Shown here piece by piece: positions 1-8,600 of a stretch of DNA of 64,000 bases. Origin of the DNA: DUOA01 sp012839095 (lineage in GTDB: Bacteria; Bacillota; Clostridia; Caldicoprobacterales; DTU083); assembly GCA_050951505.1 (NCBI GenBank), contig JBMNJE010000005.1, positions 55,702-119,701 of the forward strand, written 5' to 3'. The translations under genes and the position numbers were made by a program. How positions within the stretch are numbered: the stretch's first letter is position 1; each line of letters begins with the position of its first letter. The notes under the pieces are model-generated. The model was not told where the DNA came from. It saw only the letters and a program-made list of their open reading frames with translations, and ran no database searches.

Positions 1-126
1 CTCATCCAGATCGCAGCAGGCTGCAAGGACCGTATCCTTGTGAAGGGCAGCATACCTTTTATATGAAGGGCCGTGGCCCGATGAAGCCATGCTGCCGCAT
101 CCAATGGTGCATATCTTAAAGCTCAT
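1..126 (-). CDS. Gfo/Idh/MocA-family oxidoreductase, N-terminal fragment cut by window edge
   Basis: Only the first 42 codons are inside the window. They read MSFKICTIGCGSMASSGHGP, a beta strand followed by a GCGSMA glycine-rich turn. This is how Gfo/Idh/MocA NAD(P)-dependent sugar oxidoreductases begin. The ATG at 126 has a GGAG about 8 bases upstream. It follows the GH4 gene in the same direction with a gap of about 50 bases, so it is probably the last visible gene of the sugar operon that starts at 5080. The substrate cannot be told from this fragment. Confidence 0.7.
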   Translation of the reverse strand, partial: MSFKICTIGCGSMASSGHGPSYKRYAALHKDTVLAACCDLDE

Positions 127-174
127 ATGAATCACTCCGCATTATTAATTGGACATGGTGTAAGCAGCAGGGAT

Positions 175-1569
175 TCACCAGTGCATTTCCGGCAGGGCAT
201 CCTTTTGCCGCTCACACATTTCATTGATCATTTCAACGGTATTCTTATAGCTTGTACCGTTAGGATCCAGCAGAAGTGCCTGCAGGAGCTTTTTTCTTGA
301 TTTCTCAACATAGGCTTCTATCAGCAGTTTATGGATTGTGCCCTGTACCCTTATCATCTCCGTTATGGCGTCAGGCAGCGGATCCATTTTTTCAGTATGA
401 ATTCCCCTTCCGTCAGCATAGGCCGGAAGCTCCACAACCATATCATCATCCAGCCCGGGTATCTTTCCCTTGTTCTGCATATTTACAGCATTCAGAGAGG
501 TCTTAATGTCAAAGGTAAGAGCTTCAATTATTGGAATGGCAACTTCATTTGAGGGTTTCAGGTCTTCAGCCCTTTCATTCATCATCCTGTCCCTCCATGA
601 AGGAGTTCCTTCAGGTTCCGGTGCAGGGAAAAGCGGTTCCATAATGGGACTGCTGCCCGAGGAGAGGGAGTATACGAATTCAGGAATATTGCCTGTCTCC
701 CAGGGATCTTCCAGCAAAGGATCGTAGTAGAACTGCACCAGCCTGCCGGCAAGAAAATCCTCAGCCCAGCTTAAATATTCTCCTATATGATTGGAGCCTG
801 GATAGGGATACAGTCCGTAAATCCTGAATGCAGTCCTTAAAAGTGCAAGCTCATCCCACAGGGCCAGAATGTTGGCCTTCCCTTCCTTCTCTCTGAGCAG
901 GGGGTAGAGATCTTCCCCTGTGTGTTTATGTTCTATCCTCTGGAACCAGCCAAAATGATTCAGGCCGCATCCCTTAACCAGAATTTCATCCTCCGGAATT
1001 TCCAGAAACATTGAGAGCTGATGTATTCCCATACCTATGCCATGGCACAGTCCGACAACCCTGATATTTGTCAGCCTGGATACCGCCTCAACCAGCTTTG
1101 CCTCGGGATTGGAATAATTGATCATCAGGGCGTCCGGGCAGAGGCGCTCCATGGTTTTGGCTATTTCAATCATCGGTCCCATGTTTCTCAGGGTATGGAA
1201 CATGCCGCCGGGGCCGCCGTTCTCACCGAATATCTGTTTGGAACCGTATTTTCTCGGAACGTGAAAATCCATTGACCAGTAATAGCTGCGCCTGACATCA
1301 ATGGCAGTGATGACAAAATCGGCGCCTTCCAGAGCTCTCTCAAGTGAAGTGGTAGCGGTGATGACTGCCTTCCTGCCCAGAATCTCTGCAGTTCTCTGGG
1401 CATACCTTTTATTGAAGGCCATATTCTCTTCGCTGATGTCCATGAGACACAGTTCCAGCTCCAGTTGATTCAGCTTGTCGCTGAGCAGGATATCCCTGAT
1501 TGTCAGAGGGCAGAAAGATGTACTTCCTGCTCCTATGAATGAGATCTTGATTTTATTTGCTATAGCCAT
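175..1569 (-). CDS. GH4-family alpha-glycosidase (alpha-glucosidase/galactosidase type)
   Basis: A 464-residue member of glycoside hydrolase family 4, whose enzymes use NAD+ and a divalent metal and cleave glycosides through a transient 3-keto intermediate. The N-terminal Rossmann motif IGAGSTSF is visible. So are the family landmarks NYSNPE (near residue 150), GLCHGIG (the metal-binding cysteine-histidine motif) and GCGLNHFGWF. The CHG form is closer to alpha-glucosidase and glucuronidase members than to the CHS of MelA, but this does not fix the substrate. The full length is normal for the family. The ATG at 1569 has a GGGGG ribosome site 6 bases upstream. It sits in a minus-strand operon with oxidoreductases, consistent with intracellular breakdown of an imported glycoside. 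Confidence 0.88.
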   Translation of the reverse strand: MAIANKIKISFIGAGSTSFCPLTIRDILLSDKLNQLELELCLMDISEENMAFNKRYAQRTAEILGRKAVITATTSLERALEGADFVITAIDVRRSYYWSMDFHVPRKYGSKQIFGENGGPGGMFHTLRNMGPMIEIAKTMERLCPDALMINYSNPEAKLVEAVSRLTNIRVVGLCHGIGMGIHQLSMFLEIPEDEILVKGCGLNHFGWFQRIEHKHTGEDLYPLLREKEGKANILALWDELALLRTAFRIYGLYPYPGSNHIGEYLSWAEDFLAGRLVQFYYDPLLEDPWETGNIPEFVYSLSSGSSPIMEPLFPAPEPEGTPSWRDRMMNERAEDLKPSNEVAIPIIEALTFDIKTSLNAVNMQNKGKIPGLDDDMVVELPAYADGRGIHTEKMDPLPDAITEMIRVQGTIHKLLIEAYVEKSRKKLLQALLLDPNGTSYKNTVEMINEMCERQKDALPEMHW

Positions 1570-1633
1570 GTAAATCCCCCTGTTCTATATGTATATACAG
1601 AGAATTCTCTATACTTAAGCCATCCGATTACTG

Positions 1634-2878
1634 TCAGGCCATTTCCTCTGCGACTCTTACAGCCATTTCAGACCATATGGTCAGCCGCTCGGGTTCATTG
1701 CAGAAGGTGGATGTATCCTTCAGCACAATCTGGACGCTGCAGCCTTCTGCTATTTCCAATGTCTCCCTGATAAGGGACTCAGCATATTCATAGTCCGGTA
1801 CGCCGCTTGTAATCGGAGTAGGAATCGGTTTGTATACATAAACATAGTTGTTTTTAAGCTTATCTGCAGCTACCCTGCGCTCACACCAGGGTGATACCGA
1901 TACCCATCTGAGCCTGGGAATATTTTCAATTATTAAATCAAGCTTTCTGTCCAGGCCCTCACAGCAGCCATAATCCGTCAGTCCGAACATATTAAGGATG
2001 GGCAGCTGATACTGCAGAACAAACTCATTGAACTGATCCGGACTGAAACCTACTGTTTCCTGGCTCTCGCCCCATGCTATCAAATCCTTGAGCCTGACTC
2101 TTCCACTAAAGTCCTCTGCCGGTAAATCATCGATATATGCCAGACCGCCTGAACCGTTCCAGTTATCCGGCCCATTGTTAAGCGACAGAACATTTTCCTT
2201 CTCATACAGCTTAAATTCCCGGATCATCTCGTCCCTTAGAAATGACATCATTTCATGAAAAAATTCGGGATTGTCATATACATCATACATCATCTGATCC
2301 AGGCCTCTCATATGTATGAGGATCCTGGTAAGGCCGCATCTGAAGCTGGATACACCCCGCTCCCTGACCTCCAGTATGTCCCCCAGGAGATTTCCGGCAA
2401 ACTCCAGCCTTTCTTCAGTAGCCGCCCGGTCGATCTCAATAACAGCAGGCTTCAGCTTTTCAAAATCAGCATAGGTTTTTATGGAAGGTTCTATGTGATA
2501 TGCTCCGCCCTTCTGATCGGGGCTGATAACCTTGTTTTCAATCCCGTAACCGCTGTGATGAATTACGGTGTCAATATCAACCTTTGGAAGTATGGGAAAA
2601 TCATCTTTTATGTACTCATAACGGAATATTTGCATGCGCAGGAACCTCTCCAGATCACGCAGGAAGGGATCCCTGCATATGACGGATTCTTCCGGAACCA
2701 GCTCATCCCAGCCGTTCTGCGGGTTTGAAAGCACCATAGCCCTTTTGGGTCTGAGGCTGTTGCTGGCCTTCCACAGCTCCATTTTCTGAGCCTGAACAGG
2801 AAGTGCCGCATAATGGGCTGCCTGCCCGGCCAAATCCCTCAGTAACTTTTCTTCAGCTTTGTTTATAAGAATGCTCAC
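1634..2878 (-). CDS. Uroporphyrinogen decarboxylase (URO-D)-like protein of a sugar operon
   Basis: A 414-residue soluble protein that looks like the URO-D/MtaA-type TIM-barrel superfamily as it occurs outside heme synthesis. The support is overall length, the FRCGLTRILIHMRGLDQMMYDVYDNPEF segment typical of these proteins around residues 180-210, and a C-terminal half ending in a barrel-like repeat. The family includes decarboxylases and corrinoid or coenzyme-M methyltransferases. Members inside carbohydrate operons have no settled function. The start is GTG at 2878, with AGGAGG 8 bases upstream. It lies between a Gfo/Idh dehydrogenase and GH4, so a role on a sugar or cyclitol derivative is possible, but the function is unknown. 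Confidence 0.7.
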   Translation of the reverse strand: MSILINKAEEKLLRDLAGQAAHYAALPVQAQKMELWKASNSLRPKRAMVLSNPQNGWDELVPEESVICRDPFLRDLERFLRMQIFRYEYIKDDFPILPKVDIDTVIHHSGYGIENKVISPDQKGGAYHIEPSIKTYADFEKLKPAVIEIDRAATEERLEFAGNLLGDILEVRERGVSSFRCGLTRILIHMRGLDQMMYDVYDNPEFFHEMMSFLRDEMIREFKLYEKENVLSLNNGPDNWNGSGGLAYIDDLPAEDFSGRVRLKDLIAWGESQETVGFSPDQFNEFVLQYQLPILNMFGLTDYGCCEGLDRKLDLIIENIPRLRWVSVSPWCERRVAADKLKNNYVYVYKPIPTPITSGVPDYEYAESLIRETLEIAEGCSVQIVLKDTSTFCNEPERLTIWSEMAVRVAEEMA

Positions 2879-2909
2879 AGGCTTTTCCTCCTATAAGAAT
2901 AAAGGCATA

Positions 2910-4028
2910 TTATAGAAGTCTTCCGTCAAAATCATCTGCCGATTCAGGTACCAGTGGAAATTTTACCGGTTTTCTGTCCCTGTTGGATCTGTAGATGGCT
3001 GTAAATACCTCGACGGTCCTGCGGCCGTCCTCCCCGTCTATTAAGGCACGCCCTCCTTTTAAAGCTGCATTTATAAAATCTTCGATCTGCCTTTCATGAT
3101 AGTAATGCATTGAGTCTATGCTGTTAAAGAATTCCGAGTCTTCCCTTTTCCAATCCTCCAGCAGATCTTCCTCTCCCGGCACTGTCCAGATATCGTTTAT
3201 GGGAGGCTCGGTAATGGAAGACATACCGGCAATGAACATAGCCCCTCCATCTGTCTGAACGCCTACAGAAGCACCGTTTTCGCCATGTATGAGAACCTTA
3301 CCGAAGAGGGCAGGATTCTGTGAATTGCTGACGACTATTGTGCCCAGCCCGCCGTTTTTGAATTTCAGAACAGCAACAGCCGTATCCTCCACTTCAATAT
3401 AGGGATGGTTCAGGTTAGCCCAGTATCCATACAGCTCATCAACAGGCCCCATATACCAGAGGAGCAGGTCCAGCTGATGCGGAGCCTGGTTTACAAGAAC
3501 GCCGCCGCCTTCGTCGGCCCATGTTCCCCTCCAGGGATCGCTGTCATAATATGCCTTGTCCCTCCAGCCCAGCATATGTACCAAACCCAGTATAGGCCTG
3601 CCGATTTTATTACTGTCTATTGCCTCTTTTATCCTCATGCAGGGAGCATAGAATCTACGCTGGCATACAGTGCCTAAAAGCACGCCGTTTCTCCTTGCTG
3701 CCTCAATCATGGCATCACAGTCGGCCAGGTTTGAAGCCAGAGGTTTTTCCACCAAAACATGCATCCCTGCATTGGCTGCCTCCACTGCAGGTTCCCTGTG
3801 GAAAGGATGAGGGGTGCATATGATGGCAAGTTCAGCTCCTGTTTCTTCTGCCATCTCTCTGATATCGGAAAAGGCCTCGACTCCGTATTCATGGGCGAAT
3901 TCTTTTGCCTTTTGGATGTTCCTGCCGCATACAGCAACAAATTCAGACTGAGGCAGATTCACTAATGCCCTGGCATGAAAATGAGCTACCTTGCCATATC
4001 CTATAACTGCTGTTTTTATCTTCTTCAT
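2910..4028 (-). CDS. Gfo/Idh/MocA-family NAD(P)-dependent sugar oxidoreductase
   Basis: A protein of 372 residues from the chosen ATG at 4028. That ATG is preceded by GGGGGAGG at 7 bases; a GTG seven codons further up lies on the wrong side of this ribosome site. The Rossmann fold starts at once (AVIGYGKVAHFHARAL). It is followed by the family's EKPLA motif near residue 95 and a GGGVLVNQAPHQLDLLLWYMG segment carrying the catalytic-region histidine. It probably oxidises or reduces a sugar or cyclitol. It starts 17 bases after the alcohol dehydrogenase stop, so the two are co-transcribed. The exact substrate is not determinable. Confidence 0.88.
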   Translation of the reverse strand: MKKIKTAVIGYGKVAHFHARALVNLPQSEFVAVCGRNIQKAKEFAHEYGVEAFSDIREMAEETGAELAIICTPHPFHREPAVEAANAGMHVLVEKPLASNLADCDAMIEAARRNGVLLGTVCQRRFYAPCMRIKEAIDSNKIGRPILGLVHMLGWRDKAYYDSDPWRGTWADEGGGVLVNQAPHQLDLLLWYMGPVDELYGYWANLNHPYIEVEDTAVAVLKFKNGGLGTIVVSNSQNPALFGKVLIHGENGASVGVQTDGGAMFIAGMSSITEPPINDIWTVPGEEDLLEDWKREDSEFFNSIDSMHYYHERQIEDFINAALKGGRALIDGEDGRRTVEVFTAIYRSNRDRKPVKFPLVPESADDFDGRLL

Positions 4029-4045
4029 GTCACAGCCTCCCCCTT

Positions 4046-5080
4046 TCACGGTTTCAAAATAACCTTCATCAGATCCGAATCGCCTTTATACAGCCTGTGG
4101 AACCACTCAGAACCTTCGGATAATGGAGCAGCCTTGCTGATAAAGGATTCCACGTCTACTTTGCCGGAAGCTATAAGGTCCAGGCAATCAGGATATTCGA
4201 GTGAAGAAGCGCAGGAGCCGTACAGGGAAATCTGCCTTGTCACTACGTACTGCAGCGGAAAGTCCACATTGGGATGAAGGTTGCCCACAAGAGTTACAGA
4301 ACCGCCCTTTCTCAGGCTGTATATGGCCGTTTTTAAAGTCTGGGCTATTCCCACCACCTCAAAAGCCAGGTCCGCACCGCGATTATCCGTCGCTTTCAGG
4401 ATTTCCGCCCGGACATCAGTCTTGCTTGAATTGATTGTGATTTCAGCGCCGAATTTCCTGGCCGCATCCAGAGCCGACTCCTTGATGTCCACTGCTATAA
4501 TCCTTTTGCAGCCGGCAATTTTCAGCAGCTGAATAATCAAAAGGCCTATCATTCCGGAACCTACCACTACGGCAGTGCTGTTCAAAGAAACAGATGAACG
4601 CCTGAGTGCATGGAATGCAATTGAGAGAGGTTCTACCATGGCAGCCTGTTCAAAACTGACTTCATCCGGAATATGATAAACAATGTGCTGCGGTACAGCA
4701 ACATATTCCGCAAAGGCTCCATGCAGCCTGTAATCCTCACATGATACGCCCAAAACCCTGCGGTTGTCACACAGGTTCACTTCGCCGTGACTGCAATGGA
4801 AACACCGGCCGCAGTAAACCGTGGAATCAAATGTAACCCTGTCCCCGGGCTTGAAGTCAGCAACATCAGAACCTACCTTTTCTACTACACCGGATGCCTC
4901 ATGGCCCATAATTATGGGCGGAATCCTCCTGCCCGTGCTTCCGTCCATTCCGTGAATGTCACTGCCGCAGATGGCACATGCCTTGACTCTTATAAGAAGG
5001 TCATTCCTGCCGCATTCAGGTACGGGAACCTCATCCAGGGAAAGCTGCTTATAATCCCTCAGTACCAAAGCCTTCATCAT
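4046..5080 (-). CDS. Zinc-dependent medium-chain alcohol/polyol dehydrogenase
   Basis: A 344-residue MDR-family dehydrogenase. The catalytic zinc ligands appear as CAICGSD and GHEASG near residues 35-70. The structural zinc cluster is CGRCFHCSHGEVNLC near residues 95-110, and the coenzyme-binding turn VVGSGMIGLL is near residue 170. Such proteins (sorbitol, threonine or galactitol-phosphate dehydrogenase type) oxidise a secondary hydroxyl of a polyol or sugar. The ATG at 5080 has GGAGGAGA 4-8 bases upstream. It is the first gene of the operon, and a 248-base upstream region with inverted repeats lies before it. Confidence 0.9.
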   Translation of the reverse strand: MMKALVLRDYKQLSLDEVPVPECGRNDLLIRVKACAICGSDIHGMDGSTGRRIPPIIMGHEASGVVEKVGSDVADFKPGDRVTFDSTVYCGRCFHCSHGEVNLCDNRRVLGVSCEDYRLHGAFAEYVAVPQHIVYHIPDEVSFEQAAMVEPLSIAFHALRRSSVSLNSTAVVVGSGMIGLLIIQLLKIAGCKRIIAVDIKESALDAARKFGAEITINSSKTDVRAEILKATDNRGADLAFEVVGIAQTLKTAIYSLRKGGSVTLVGNLHPNVDFPLQYVVTRQISLYGSCASSLEYPDCLDLIASGKVDVESFISKAAPLSEGSEWFHRLYKGDSDLMKVILKP

Positions 5081-5328
5081 ATTATCTCCTCCATACTGTG
5101 TATATAATTTGCTGCTTATCCTGTAATAGGTCTTATTGGTTATGAAAGTGTATGAGTAACTTACAGATCCAAAAAGTATACAGGAATACTTTTGTATTAT
5201 ATCTCATTACAAAAGTATAAACATCCATGTAATTCTATTAAACGTACATCCTTTTTGGATTTGATGAGGGGCAGAATTGCAGAATTGCATTTACCTGCTC
5301 CTTATACTCATGACACAGTGGAAATACT
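5081..5328 (-). promoter_or_regulatory. Upstream region of the sugar operon with ATACTTTTGTA inverted repeats and a candidate promoter
   Basis: This gap contains no gene. Read on the minus strand it holds ATACTTTTGTA (about 5219-5209) and TACAAAAGTAT (about 5199-5189) as an 11-bp inverted repeat. A TATAAT sits between the arms. A further AAAAGTAT-N6-ATACTTTT pair lies at 5172-5193 on the plus strand. The third half-site makes an operator array likely. No good -35 lies 17 bases from the TATAAT, which would fit an activator-dependent promoter. The binding protein is unknown. Confidence 0.45.
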
Positions 5329-6585
5329 TTACTTATCAGTCTCTGTCCAAGGCAGGGTTGAACCGCCCCATGGTATGACAAAGACCTTGCTTTCAGGCCC
5401 CAGTCTGTGCAGTGCATCCCCGTAGGCTGACTGGATGTCAGAGTATGGCTGCATAAATAATTTCCTGACTTCATCATCATCCATCTCCGATACAAGATAT
5501 ACATCACAGTGCTTAAGAACCATGGCTATTGCTGCTGCCTTATGCCCGCCCAGCTGAAAATCAGTTTGAATCCGCTCTATCAGATCATCGGGAGACTTTG
5601 CTGACCTGATCCACTGTTCAAACACCTTTTCCCCCAATCCTTCCTTACAGCCGGCAAGAAGTATTATGATGCCCCCTTCCCGGACTGCATGCCTCGCGTT
5701 ATCCAGCGCCTTCTGTGCCTGATAAAGGTTGATGTCCTTGGGATATCCTCCTGCTGAGACAACCACGATATCAGCAGGTTTATCAACCCTTACCCTGTAC
5801 ATGCTGTCCAGAAATCTGCATCCCTCCCGGTGGGCTTTCATATGGTGGCCTGCAACAGCCTTGACTATGTTCTTGTTTTCGTCCAGGACAACATTGAGTA
5901 TAAAATCCACAGATACATATGAGGCTGTCTCCTCCATGTCCTGTCTGACCGGATTGCGATCCAGTTCCCCGGTTCTTGCCCATTCCATAACCATCTTGCT
6001 GTGATTGGCCTGTATGGCCTGCCGGGTGGATACCCCGGGCATGATGGCCTTAATCCCGCCGCTGTAACCGGCGAAATAATGATATTCAATATTGCCGAGG
6101 CAGATTCTTCTGTCTGCCTCGGCCACAACCCTGAAAATGTCCATAGGCGTTCCACTGGATGTACGGCCCATGTTTATGCAATCGTTTACATCGCTGTCTA
6201 TGCACTCAATCTGAGAGTACACCTTCTCCCCCACCAGGGCCTTCTTTTCCTCCTCGGTATGCTTCCTGTGGCTGCCCAGGGCAAAGACGATTTTAATATC
6301 CTCTGCCTGTATGCCGGCCCGGTAAAGCTCCTCCAGGATAAAGGGCATTACCACCTTGCTGGGCATGGGACGGGTGATATCGCTTGTAATGATTGCTATT
6401 CTTTCACCGGGTGAAACGATATCCTTTAGTCTTTTTGTACCAATGGGATTTTCAAGGGCGGATTTTATTTCTTCATCAACGGATATTGTCGTATCGGCGG
6501 CATTGGGTTTTATAACACCAAGCAGATTCTCATCTTCAATATTGAGTTCTGCAAAGCCTTTGCCGTAACCAAGCTTTATATGCAT
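5329..6585 (-). CDS. larA: LarA-type nickel-pincer-nucleotide racemase/epimerase homologue
   Basis: A 418-residue member of the LarA lactate racemase family, which uses the nickel pincer nucleotide cofactor to move a hydride at a 2-hydroxy acid carbon. Visible motifs are GSHRKHTEEE (near residue 105) and EYHYFAGYSGGIKAIMPGVSTR (His169 and Lys179 by my count) with His195 in QANHSK. These match the histidines and the cofactor-linked lysine of LarA. Its ATG overlaps the iolG stop as TAATG, so translation is coupled. The substrate need not be lactate: many homologues act on other 2-hydroxy acids, and this place in an inositol operon suggests an intermediate such as malate. The maturation genes larB, larC and larE are not in the window. 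Confidence 0.82.
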   Translation of the reverse strand: MHIKLGYGKGFAELNIEDENLLGVIKPNAADTTISVDEEIKSALENPIGTKRLKDIVSPGERIAIITSDITRPMPSKVVMPFILEELYRAGIQAEDIKIVFALGSHRKHTEEEKKALVGEKVYSQIECIDSDVNDCINMGRTSSGTPMDIFRVVAEADRRICLGNIEYHYFAGYSGGIKAIMPGVSTRQAIQANHSKMVMEWARTGELDRNPVRQDMEETASYVSVDFILNVVLDENKNIVKAVAGHHMKAHREGCRFLDSMYRVRVDKPADIVVVSAGGYPKDINLYQAQKALDNARHAVREGGIIILLAGCKEGLGEKVFEQWIRSAKSPDDLIERIQTDFQLGGHKAAAIAMVLKHCDVYLVSEMDDDEVRKLFMQPYSDIQSAYGDALHRLGPESKVFVIPWGGSTLPWTETDK

Positions 6586-7598
6586 TATGCTTCCTCTACC
6601 TTTACAGGCCTTCCCGTCTCATAGGATTCCTTTGCAGCCAATGCTATCAGTATGGGTTTCAGGCCGTCCACGCCGTTAACAGGCGGTTCACTGTCATTTA
6701 TTATGCTGTCAAAGAATGCCCTCATTTCTGTCACAAAGGAATCCTGATATCTTTCCAGGAAGAAATATTTGGGTTTATCACTTATAACACCGCTTTGGGT
6801 GCTTAAAACAGCAGATGTGGGTGTGTCATTGGATACTGTCACACAGCCTTCGGAGCCGAATACCTCCACCCTCTGATCATAGCCGTATGCTGCCTTTCTG
6901 CTGTTATCAATAACGCCGATGGCTCCATTGGCGAACTTAAGGCTGATTACGGCAGTATCCGCATCTCCTGCTTCACCTATAGCCGGATCCACCAGTACGG
7001 CTGCATTGGTATATACTTCCACAACATCGCTGCCGGACAGGTATCTTGCCATGTCAAAATCATGTATGGTCATATCCAGAAATATACCGCCTGAACGTTT
7101 GACGTATTCGATGGGAGGGGGCTCAGGATCCCTGGAGGTTATCCTGATAATATGAGGAGTTCCGATTTCCCCTTCCTTTACCAGATCCCGGACTTTCTTG
7201 AAATTATGGTCAAACCTTCTGTTAAACCCTATCTGCAGCTTCACGCCGTTTTTGCCCACGGCATCAAGGGCCTCATATATACGGTCAATGCTGAAATCAA
7301 TGGGCTTTTCGCAGAAGATGTGTTTGCCTGCATTGGCAGCCTCTATTATTATCTGCGCATGGGTATCCGTGGAAGAGCAGATCAGAACCGCTTCAATTTC
7401 CGGATCAGCAATTATTCTGCGGTAGTCATCGTAAACATTATTAATTCCAAGTTCATTGGCCCATTCTTTCACATTTTCTGTATTAATGTCGGCAATTGCC
7501 TTAATCTCTGCTCCCCGGATGTTATTGACAATGTTTTCAGCATGAAGCCTGCCTATCCTTCCTGCGCCTATTACACCCGTTTTAATCTTTCCATCCAT
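6585..7598 (-). CDS. iolG: Inositol 2-dehydrogenase
   Basis: A Gfo/Idh/MocA-family dehydrogenase (337 residues) that oxidises myo-inositol to 2-keto-myo-inositol with NAD+, the first step of inositol breakdown. The Rossmann motif GVIGAGRIGRLHAENI, the EKPIDFS motif near residue 95 and the FLDMTIHDFDMARYLSG catalytic segment all match IolG. The start is the second ATG (7598), with GGAGG 8 bases upstream. An earlier in-frame ATG would contain that ribosome site inside its coding sequence. It lies directly after iolE and is translationally coupled to larA. Confidence 0.92.
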   Translation of the reverse strand: MDGKIKTGVIGAGRIGRLHAENIVNNIRGAEIKAIADINTENVKEWANELGINNVYDDYRRIIADPEIEAVLICSSTDTHAQIIIEAANAGKHIFCEKPIDFSIDRIYEALDAVGKNGVKLQIGFNRRFDHNFKKVRDLVKEGEIGTPHIIRITSRDPEPPPIEYVKRSGGIFLDMTIHDFDMARYLSGSDVVEVYTNAAVLVDPAIGEAGDADTAVISLKFANGAIGVIDNSRKAAYGYDQRVEVFGSEGCVTVSNDTPTSAVLSTQSGVISDKPKYFFLERYQDSFVTEMRAFFDSIINDSEPPVNGVDGLKPILIALAAKESYETGRPVKVEEA

Positions 7599-7623
7599 AT
7601 CCCATTCCTCCATATCCGGCTTA

Positions 7624-8517
7624 TCATATTCCTGTTTTTTCCCTGATGTAATTTCTGGCTTTCATTGCATATTCGAGGGGATTGGCCTTGGCAGGATCCT
7701 GCTCTGCTTCCACGACAAACCAGCCCCTATAATCGTTTTTCAGCAATATCTGAAGCAGCGGCTCAAAGTCTGTGATGCCGTCGCCGGGCACTGTAAAGGC
7801 CCCTTCCTTAACAGCTTTTAGGAAACTCCAGTCCTCATTTTTAACCCTGTCTAAGACCTCGCTTCTGATATCCTTTAGGTGTACATGCCTTATGCGCGAT
7901 ACATACTTATTGAGTACCGCTTCAGGATCTTCGCCTGAAAATACCAAATGCCCCGTATCATACAGGAGGAAGACATAGTTTGGATCCGTCATTTCCATCA
8001 GCCTGTCTATCTCCTCTAAGGTCTGCACCCCTGTGCCCATGTGATGGTGGTATGTCAGAACCATGTCCTTTTCCGCAGCAAGCCTCCCCAGCATATTCAG
8101 CCCGTCCGCCAGCCTCTTCCACTCATCATCGGTGAAGCGGGGCTTTGCTGAAAAAATCGGTGTATCCATCTTTCCCTGTATGCTGTGTCCCTGTTCCGAG
8201 GCCCCAATTACCCTGGCACCGACTTCATACAGAAAATCCCTGTGCCTTATAAAGGCTTCTATGTTTTCATTGAGGGGTTTAGTGGTGAGAAACGCACTGA
8301 ACCAGGCATTGCATACGGTCAGTCCTCTCAATTCAAGGGCTTTATTAAGCGCTTTCGGATCCTTTGGGTACTTATTTCCTATCTCAGTGCCTTCGTATCC
8401 CGCAAGAGCCATCTCGCTGATGCATTGCTCAAAGGTAATCTCTTTTCCCAGTTCGGGCATATCATCATTTGTCCAGGCAATCGGGGCTATGCCCAGCCTT
8501 ATCTTCTTTTCCGACAT
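7624..8517 (-). CDS. iolE: Inosose dehydratase
   Basis: A 297-residue TIM-barrel protein of the xylose-isomerase-like fold. IolE removes water from 2-keto-myo-inositol to give the trihydroxycyclohexane-dione substrate of IolD. The N-terminal LGIAPIAWTNDDMPELG, the central TYHHHMGTGVQT and LLYDTGHL, and RHVHLKDIR are characteristic and carry the metal-binding histidines, aspartate and glutamate. The ATG at 8517 follows GGGAGG by 7 bases, which is preferred over an ATG five codons earlier. It sits between iolD and iolG in the operon. Confidence 0.93.
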   Translation of the reverse strand: MSEKKIRLGIAPIAWTNDDMPELGKEITFEQCISEMALAGYEGTEIGNKYPKDPKALNKALELRGLTVCNAWFSAFLTTKPLNENIEAFIRHRDFLYEVGARVIGASEQGHSIQGKMDTPIFSAKPRFTDDEWKRLADGLNMLGRLAAEKDMVLTYHHHMGTGVQTLEEIDRLMEMTDPNYVFLLYDTGHLVFSGEDPEAVLNKYVSRIRHVHLKDIRSEVLDRVKNEDWSFLKAVKEGAFTVPGDGITDFEPLLQILLKNDYRGWFVVEAEQDPAKANPLEYAMKARNYIREKTGI

Positions 8518-8600
8518 GATCAGGCCTCCCATTATGTTATGCTTTAACCAGCGTCTTAATAGAGCAAGGTTTACCTTGTATAATGCCGGGAAAACCGTAC

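Noticed and set aside
5238..5507. An 89-codon minus-strand frame at the larA end
   Set aside because: It overlaps the larA C-terminus in another frame and has no start signal.
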